From contig JAJNNY010000005.1 of assembly GCA_022453515.1 (NCBI GenBank), positions 558,001 through 622,000 of the forward strand: DNA of 64,000 nucleotides, written 5' to 3'. How positions within the stretch are numbered: position 1 is the stretch's first letter; every line of letters begins with the position of its first letter. Of the stretch, positions 56,960-64,000 are shown in pieces. The position numbers were made by a program, and so were the translations under genes. The stretch is from Astrocystis sublimbata. Lineage: Eukaryota; Ascomycota; Sordariomycetes; Xylariales; Xylariaceae. The notes beneath the pieces were generated by a model, which saw only the letters and a program-made list of their open reading frames with translations, ran no database searches and was not told the origin of the DNA.

Positions 56960-58741
56960 CTAAATATTGAGGCGCGGCGGAGGTTGCTTGCGTCTCCGCC
57001 CTCCGGTGTGTGGCTCACTAGGAACCGAGGGGTCTTGTATGCCTAGGCCGACAGGCACCTCTGTGTGCTGCCACCCCTCTAGGTGAGAAGATGGTGCTGA
57101 ACCTTCATCCACTGGTGTGGCATTCTGGACCGTTATCTGTGGCGGTGTGTACTGTTTAGGTACACGAATGCGAGATACAGACGGGAACGCGAGAGACGGA
57201 ACCTCAGACGCTTGTGTAGTCGCCGGCGGTGGTGGAGGAGGAGGAGGAGGTGGTGGTGGTGGTGGTGGTGGTGGTGGTGGTACTGATGCGCCACCGGTAG
57301 CAGTCTCATTTGCAACAGGCCGTCTTTGGGGCGACGGCCCACGGCTGTTCATAGATGAATTCCGGCTGTGTGGGGGTTGTCGGTTTGACGATGGTCCGTG
57401 GTATGCAGCGGCTGGAGGCGGGCCTGGTGGCGGCGGCGGAAGCAAATCGAACTTATCAGTATTTTCTGCTGCCTTTAAATAAGCTTGCATCGCATACGAA
57501 TTCGGCTTGTTCGTTTTGGCGGCTATCGGTGGTTGCGGGGACTCTTCTCGTGATCCTTGACGGCTGTGAGCCTGCGGAAGATAAGCTGGGTGCGTCGGCA
57601 GGCCACTTTGGGTATATGTTCGTGGTATGGTCGGGTCAGCGGCGTAGTTGGCCCTGTTGAACTGCAACCCCCTCTCCAACATCTTATAGTACTCTGCATT
57701 GTTCGTATAATTCCTCTGTGCGTGAAGCTCATACTCGCTCATCTGGGATGTCGATCTCTTTTCGCCAGCTGAGTATCCACCGGCAAAGGGGGTAGTAGAC
57801 CTGTTACCGGCTCGAGAGTCATTGTCGGGGCTGTCTATGCGTCCAAACATGCGCTTTTGGCGGCGATGGTATATCCAGAAAAGTGCGATACCACCAAGCA
57901 ATAGTAGAGCGCCACCGATCGATATGCCAACAATGGCTCCAGTAGAAGTGATCCCAAGTCCGGTGTCGTTTTTGTTGTCGTCGGCTGATGTCTCAACAGG
58001 CGGACTGGTAATGTTGACTCGTTCGCCCGTGAACAGAGAGCCACTGAGGCCGAGCACCTGGCCTGGTGCTGGTTTCTGTTGGCAGCCTGCCCTCAGCGCT
58101 GTCATGACTGCGAATGGTCAGTCGTGTCAAGTTGGTACTCAGGAACATCACATACAATTTGATAGATGCACTTGACTGGGGCTTGAGGCAAGACATTTCA
58201 TGCAATCGCCAATATGGCGTGCTGTACTGAAATCGCCATCCGCCGTGCAGTATTCCAGCTGGTCCCCTTTGGCATCCAAGCCACCAGCTTCAAGTGCGGT
58301 CTTCAAAGGCTGACATGCCCAGTCGATGTTGCAGGGAGACGAGATAGATTTCGAATCATCAGGATATCCAAATAAGCAAACATCCACGGAGTAGCGAACG
58401 TTATCTTCCCCACTGGTCAGCGAGACTGTATCAACTCTTTAGAGACAGACCATCTTACAGAGAAACCATGACACGTCGCTTTCAGTATCGGTTGTTGCAT
58501 TACTGTTCTGGAGGCAGTCGAGGCAATTCTTGAACTTGATTCCAGTAGCCGAGTTATCGAAGCTATCATCCGTGCAGGTGATATCGCGAGTGGCTGTGTT
58601 CGAAGAACCCGGGTCCAGCGGGTCACTCTCAGGGTTGTCCAAGCAGAAGGCCGCACATGTTGACCCAGGCGTGACCTGCAGCGTGCTTCCGTACGGGAGA
58701 AACGAGATCAATGACAATAGCAAGATCACGTACGGTGTCAT
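56960..58741 (-). CDS. Single-pass membrane protein with cysteine-rich ectodomain and polyproline tail
   Basis: Three exons (58741-58459, 58404-58156, 58107-56960) encode 559 residues. A signal peptide (1-20) leads into an ectodomain with many cysteines (CAAFCLDNP, KNCLDCLQN, VDVCLFG, CMKCLAS). A single transmembrane helix at about 234-257 (GAIVGISIGGALLLLGGIALFWIY) is followed by basic stop-transfer residues. The cytosolic tail of 300 residues is low complexity with proline clusters, including about 19 consecutive prolines encoded by GGT/GGA repeats on the plus strand at 57227-57290. The first intron was set to 54 nt (GTAAGA...GGGAAG) because shorter choices are below normal fungal intron size. 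The layout resembles fungal surface proteins annotated as LPXTG-domain proteins; a sensor or cytoskeletal role (proline tracts bind profilin or SH3) is inference. Confidence 0.82.
57227..57290. repeat. GGT/GGA trinucleotide repeat (coding, polyproline)
   Basis: About twenty consecutive GGN triplets on the plus strand, first GGA then mostly GGT, encoding the proline run of the minus-strand membrane protein. Length polymorphism between strains is likely. Confidence 0.85.
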
Positions 58742-60993
58742 GCTGGAAGGACACAGTAGGAGGGGCGGAGGGATGGGGATAAGATCAAAGGAAGAGAATA
58801 AGATCAGCTACCTCCCCAGCATGGCAAATACAGATACTGAATAAGATCGACCTCGTTCCTGCGATTATTAAGATCTAGTAACAGACCGTTATGTGCATGT
58901 CAGGCAGCGATGATGCGATGAGAACCAACAGCATACTGCGAGGAACTACGCTGTCTATATTTCAAGCCAGTCTTGGGAGCGCAACATCGATGCAACCTCG
59001 TACCAAGAGCCCTACTCTATTGCTGCAGAAACCACTTGCCTAATTTGCATACATTTCTGTCCTACGGAGAACTCCATGGTGGGAATGCATATATCAGATG
59101 GCGTCTGTCAATATTGGATCTGCTGCAAGCCCCAGTATTTCGTCAAGCGATCGAGCGTGGATGGGTGTACGTGTATGGCGTGCAGGCCAATCAAGGCGCT
59201 TCGCGATCGAAAGTCGCGTGTACACGACGACGGAGAGCTGTGTTTTGACGCTCGATAGGCAGATTACAAGAGAATCTGGCGAACCAGACGCTGGCTCCGC
59301 GGGATATGGTATGTGGACCTGGTGGGATCCAGCGCTTGGCTTGCATGGATGATGGCGCGAGACGACTTTCTGATCCAGGGTTCTGATCATGGCTCGAGCT
59401 CCCTATCCGAATAATCCCTGTCTGATAGCAGGCGCCGGCCATCTTACGCGACCTTCTCTACCCCACAGAGGCCAATCCAGTCCAATGACATGCATCTCGC
59501 GGATCCATATCTGCATGTGTAGGCTTTTCAACCTATTGTTGGCATTCTGCTGGAGTCTGATGTGTGGAGAGCAGAACCAGGTGAGACTGGCACGAGTCCC
59601 GTTCTCCCTTCGTAGTGTGGTAGGCCACACAAAAGCGAGGGGCTGGGCTGGATGGGGTATGAAGAGTTGTCGTTGTTGTTGTTGTGTCCAGGTCTATGTC
59701 CAAAAGATGGACAATACCTACCTCCTAACTTTTCTGGACTCAAGATGCCATGGAAGTGTGATTCGCACAGCAATGTTACTTGCAATAACCACTAGACAAT
59801 TTTTGGCAGTTTTTGCTAGTGAAACATTATTCTGTAGGCGCATTTGGCTAGGTAAACATTCGGAGATTTGAACAAGCGGTCTGCGCTTGTTTTTAGCCCA
59901 GTTCCTAAGTGTCCTGGGGTAGCAGGCCGCCCCGCAAGACTTTTTGCCGCGTTGGCGGCTATCGAGTGGACGAACAGGGGGCAACAAGCGACCAACCCTA
60001 TAGATATTGATGTGATAAAGTGTGATGAAAATTACGGCGTGCATGATGAAAAGCGAGAGTGGGCAGTTTTGCCCACATGCAATGCTCAGCTTGTCCACTG
60101 CACGAGATGCGAACATGTTTCATACTAGTGGACACTGCTTTGACGCCGCGATATTAGCCGTTGCCTTTTGAGTCTCTGTCGAAGTCTCGCGCCGCGGGTG
60201 TTCGACGTTGAGCTTTGATGATAAAAGTACATAATCAGCTGTTCGCCCATCACTCCTGTTAGCATTGTGTTTGGGAATGAATGCCAACACTCCCTGAACT
60301 TGAGATTACCCCGCTGGGCTGGAGTCTAGTCTATGGCCCATCCTTGAGGAGCTCCCAAATGCAACAGAGATAGCAGACGACGATTAAATAAAATGAGCTT
60401 TTTAAATGGATGGGCTGTGATAGAAGCATATTGGCTCGTCATTTGATCATGTTTCGGGTTGGTAGTAGCCCAGTTCTATTGGTATATTTGGTCAATCAAG
60501 ACCGCCTGGGGTATGTCTTATTACAATGTGCGATGTCAGTAGCTGATAGCATTAAATACCACCAAGATACCATGTATTGATTACACACATGTGTAGGGCA
60601 TAGGCATGAGGTTGAGAGCTTCGTGCTGCTTCTAAGTGGAGGGGGGCATTGACTTGAAATCATCCATATCCAGAGAAAGCAATATACACGGAGGTGCGCG
60701 AGAACTCGTCTAACTGTAAGGTCAACTGAGTAGTCCGACAATCAGCTGACAGGATTTGGTCATATCATTATCATCCTTAATGGAGTAATTATGTGATACC
60801 TATTTGAGCGTACTATACATTTGGCTGGCAACTATTATATACTACAAGAGAGAGAGATCGGAAGAGCCTGCTCATATACATGACAGGCCCCGGATACATA
60901 CAAAGGCCCCTTGACCTAGTATGTTTCCAACGAAGTCCAGGTCGAATGATCAAGACGTTGAAACTGCTTCTGCCTGATCTTTTTTCCTATTCA

Positions 60994-61029
60994 GACTACA
61001 CTGACACGCCGTGTCAGTGACACGTAGTC
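60994..61029. repeat. Nested inverted repeat
   Basis: The arms CACTGACACG (60999-61008) and CGTGTCAGTG (61010-61019) are perfect inverted repeats separated by one base. Outside them GACTAC (60994-60999) and GTAGTC (61024-61029) also match inversely, with a 5-nt offset on the right. This would form a strong hairpin. Confidence 0.7.
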
Positions 61030-63225
61030 AAGGCTTTTTGTCCACCAATGAAAGGTGGGACTAGTGATTCAAACAAATAACACAATATTACCTCGGGTTT
61101 GTGAAAACCGAGTTCCATGGAGGGTGTGCAAGCGAGGGCACCTGACCAGGTATGATCTAGCTACAAGTGCATATACTGTGAGGGCGATGCCATAAGGCTG
61201 TGAACAAGGGGTTATGTCTTGAATGCCCGCAATGCCTTTCGATGATTAAATACAGCTTATAGATGCCACCGATTGTCACAAGAACTCGACTGTCTCGAAT
61301 CACCTTGACCTGATGCTTACTATGATGATAGTATTGTGATAGTGATGTGTAATCTGGTATATGTCGGGTTCCGATTATGCAACTTTGATAGACATATACT
61401 CACGCAGCAACGGGGATTCCCTCAATCGGCATTATAACGCGTATTTGCAATGAATGTTTTCAAGGCTTGTGGGGTGCCTTAGGTTGTGTGTCTCTGAGGT
61501 GTATATATTGTTACCTTCCATGCTGATTTAGTTTGCTTTCAGGAGATAAGTACTATTCAAAACCCCAGAATTCGCGTACTCTCAAACCTTCAGAAATTGG
61601 GGAGAAATATATATTAGAAGATTGGCAACTCAGTCTCATGCTCATTGGACGTGTTGTTCTTTGCCCACAACGCCGGGTTACCATGACAGAAATCGTCACA
61701 CATGTTTACTAACATGTCACCTGCGATCATGAAACTCGAGAATATATTCAACGGTGATACAACCTTCCTGATGATGGATTGAATCATTATTTCCGGGACG
61801 CGGTGTGGAAATCGAGCTCAGGTAGTAACTCTCTCCTTTGGGTTGATATCGATGCATCGTGTCATGGGTTGTGGTGAGTGATTGAAATACGTTTGACTGA
61901 CGGTAACTGATGGGGGTAAACCAATTTGCTAGGACCGAGCTATCTTGTCATGTGAGCTTAGCATAACGTACAAATATCTATGTTAAGTGTACCCACGTGA
62001 ATCGATGAGACTGGTCAGGGAGCTGGTGTATTCTTAAGACTGCAAAATGTAGGTGATGTCCTCATGATAGGAAAATATTTTTGTTTTCATTGTGTTTAAA
62101 TCGTTAGGTTCCTAGGTAACTATAGATGTTCGAATACTGCAATTTGGATACCATTTCATTCAATATACCTAACTTTTGAGCAGCATCCATACTTGAGTAA
62201 GTATTTTAGGGAGCGAGCTTTACAACATTTGCAGTCATCATAATGTGGCAAATATTGCATCGGTGATACTGGAAAATAAAATATTTTGTTATATTGTGAC
62301 AATCTATCGAAAGCGAAATCAAATGCTGCTGTCCACGGGCATTTGCAATTGCGTTTCTATTCAATCTGAACAGAGAAAGCGGCATGTACGGTGTGACGGC
62401 CCATTCTGACTGTATTAGTCTGTGATATTGACTAGCGGTCCAAGAATAATAAAAACACCAGATTGCCTAATTGCATCGCTGGCATAATCGAGGTATGTGA
62501 TCATATCGTCGTGAAATAGGTACCTTTCTCCGGGACTTTGAGGGATTTTATAGTCGCTGCGACCATGTCGTACCTACGACATGAGGTATAATACAGCTCT
62601 CAGTCTTGACTTGCGTTATGCGCTGTATGGGTTCTAGAGAGTTGTGGTGTCGCACACTCTACAGTAATCTACAGCTCTCAAGCGCTTAACCGTGTTATGC
62701 CGTTGGCTGCTTATGCGGAAAAGTAGGACTGAAAGGTTCCGACTCAAACCAAAAACCTAGCAATTGCCGGGCAGAATCCCGTCCCCCGTGTATCTTGCTA
62801 CAGTCTTACTACCAGAAAAGTAGGTTTTACCAAATGCCACAGAATTGGAATGTCTCCGGAGCAGTACCCACTTTCAGCCAGAACTTGGCCAGAGCCTGAC
62901 CTAAGCAAGACCCGCTTTTGCACAAGCCCAGATGCATAAAATGCCATAACGGTCAAGGACATTTCTCCGTAAACACCACAAAATCGGAGCTGACCGTTTC
63001 ACTCAAAACGGACCTTCTACGTATTCACGCAAGAACAAAGTGTTTCAATTTGTTCGAAATCCAAGATCCAAGATGTTTCTATTACGTATCTGTCAAGTAT
63101 AATAAGAACTGTCTTCTGAGAATATAATGCCAGTTACATTTAAACTTTATAGCAATGTAACCATTTTGGCTTTTGTCTCTGTTCTCCGTTTAAAGTGTAT
63201 TTTGATGGGGCAATTTCCTAGTGGG

Positions 63226-63249
63226 GACTGACTTCCTAGGAAGTCAGTC
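63226..63249. repeat. Perfect 24-nt palindrome centred on CCTAGG
   Basis: Each half reads GACTGACTTCCT on its own strand, so 63226-63237 and 63238-63249 are exact reverse complements with no spacer. It lies about 385 bp from the transposase-remnant stop, so it could belong to the element's terminal region. Confidence 0.8.
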
Positions 63250-63633
63250 GACGCGAACGCTGGAGGCCAAAAGATCTCGACTACTTAGCCGGGACTACGA
63301 GAGGTATATAGGCTTGCTAGCCACTGGAAGCAATGCCGACACTGGCACTTGATGGTACGGAGTCCTCCTTGCGTGATCATCTCAGCGGCAAGTAGCAACA
63401 ACCGTTTGTTTGGCCTAGTTGATCAAGGCAATCGTCGCCATTTTAGCGCATCTTATTATAGCCACCACAAGATATTTTCAAGGGTTTCCATACTCCCGAC
63501 GACGACGTGATCCGAATCAAGAAGTCTGATTTACAGAATTTCGTCGACGTGGTCTGCGAGCACAGCCCGCTTAAGATCTTCAATAACGTCGGTCCCCTAC
63601 TTTCCGGCCACCTAACACTAAATACCACCGCCA

Positions 63634-64000
63634 TCACGCACCATCTTCATCATCACTTTCGGAGTCATCTGCACCAACTATAATACAATCTTCGGCTTCA
63701 ATAGGTAAATCAGACTCGCTAGATTCACTAGAACTATCCTCAATATCGCCGGCGGCAATTTACGCCCGCCGGATATCGTTAATACTAGTAAACTTAGACT
63801 AAGGGCTTAATTCTACCTTCTTCCGCTTCCGAGGAATTGCGGCTTTAAATTTAGCTTTCCAGGCTTTATTCTTGCGGTGTGCAAAAGCTAACTGAGTGTC
63901 CTTTTCAATAAATGCCTTTTTAACCTTTGAAAACAACAGTTGTTGGGTAGTAGAGCCTTCTGTAGTAGTAGTATATGTATCTAATTATCGACGAAAGTCT
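63634..64000 (-). pseudogene. Transposase C-terminal remnant (pogo/Fot1-like), RIP-type stops, runs off the window
   Basis: Read on the minus strand from 64000 to a stop at 63634-63636, one frame gives DFRR*LDTYTTTTEGSTTQQ, LLFSKVKKAFIEKD, AFAHRKNKAWKAKFKA, IPRKRKKVELSP*SKFTSI, NDIRRA*IAAG and SSSESSESDLPIEAEDCIIV. The basic RKRKKVE block followed by SKFTSINDIRRAQ-like and Ser/Glu/Asp-rich segments is how many fungal pogo/Fot1-type DDE transposases end. Three in-frame stops lie at 63985-63987 (TAA), 63799-63801 (TAG) and 63760-63762 (TAA); each is one C-to-T change at CpA from a Gln codon. The rest of the element lies beyond the window. Family assignment is by recalled pattern, not search. 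Confidence 0.65.

Larger units (their letters stand above)
58742..63633. other. About 4.9 kb without a supportable gene
   Basis: Mostly AT-rich DNA with few and short open frames on either strand, especially beyond 60.1 kb. It contains two notable inverted repeats (60994-61029 and 63226-63249), a 13-nt match to a sequencing adapter (60855-60867) and one TTCCTAGGTA copy (about 62109-62118). It precedes a decayed transposon and may itself include older degraded repeats, but I recognise none. Confidence 0.5.

Overview
The window reads as nuclear DNA of a filamentous ascomycete (Pezizomycotina, probably a Sordariomycete). The grounds are multi-exon genes with short GT-AG introns (mostly 50-100 nt), an intron-containing tRNA gene, a HET-domain gene, a DUF3433 giant membrane protein, and a decayed DNA transposon at the right edge whose three stop codons all look like C-to-T changes at CpA, as repeat-induced point mutation (RIP) would leave. 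The species cannot be named from sequence alone. Gene models below were spliced by hand from donor and acceptor motifs, reading-frame continuity and recalled family conservation; no database search was run.

Left part (1-19 kb): a KEN-box-bearing disordered protein, a thymidylate kinase with an unusually long low-complexity N-terminus, tRNA-Thr(CGU), a short-chain dehydrogenase, a secreted calcineurin-like phosphoesterase, a SET-domain protein with a signal-peptide-like start, a phenylacetate-hydroxylase-like P450, GTP cyclohydrolase I and TFIID subunit TAF11.

Middle part (19-31 kb) is accessory in character: a capsule-synthesis-type glycosyltransferase, a HET-domain protein and, convergent with the latter, a 1500-residue DUF3433 membrane protein. 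Next (31-46 kb) come vacuolar-type carboxypeptidase S, a homoserine-acetyltransferase-like hydrolase, CutC, a Myb-like protein, a broken short-chain dehydrogenase, the mitochondrial phosphatase GEP4 divergent from ORC2, and a GFA/CENP-V-type zinc protein.

Right part (46-64 kb): a tiny six-cysteine secreted protein, a small conserved membrane protein, RFC4 divergent from ARG7 (ornithine acetyltransferase), a Derlin, a secreted protein, a single-pass membrane protein with a polyproline tail, then about 4.9 kb with no gene I can support, ending in the transposase remnant.

The genes mostly act independently. Thematically, DNA replication is well represented (dTMP kinase, ORC2, RFC4), but they are scattered and I see no sign of a functional cluster. 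No secondary-metabolite backbone enzyme is present. The most noteworthy non-genic signal is a recurring TACCTAGGTA palindrome in intergenic DNA. I did not find a clear new system; the better leads are listed as findings.
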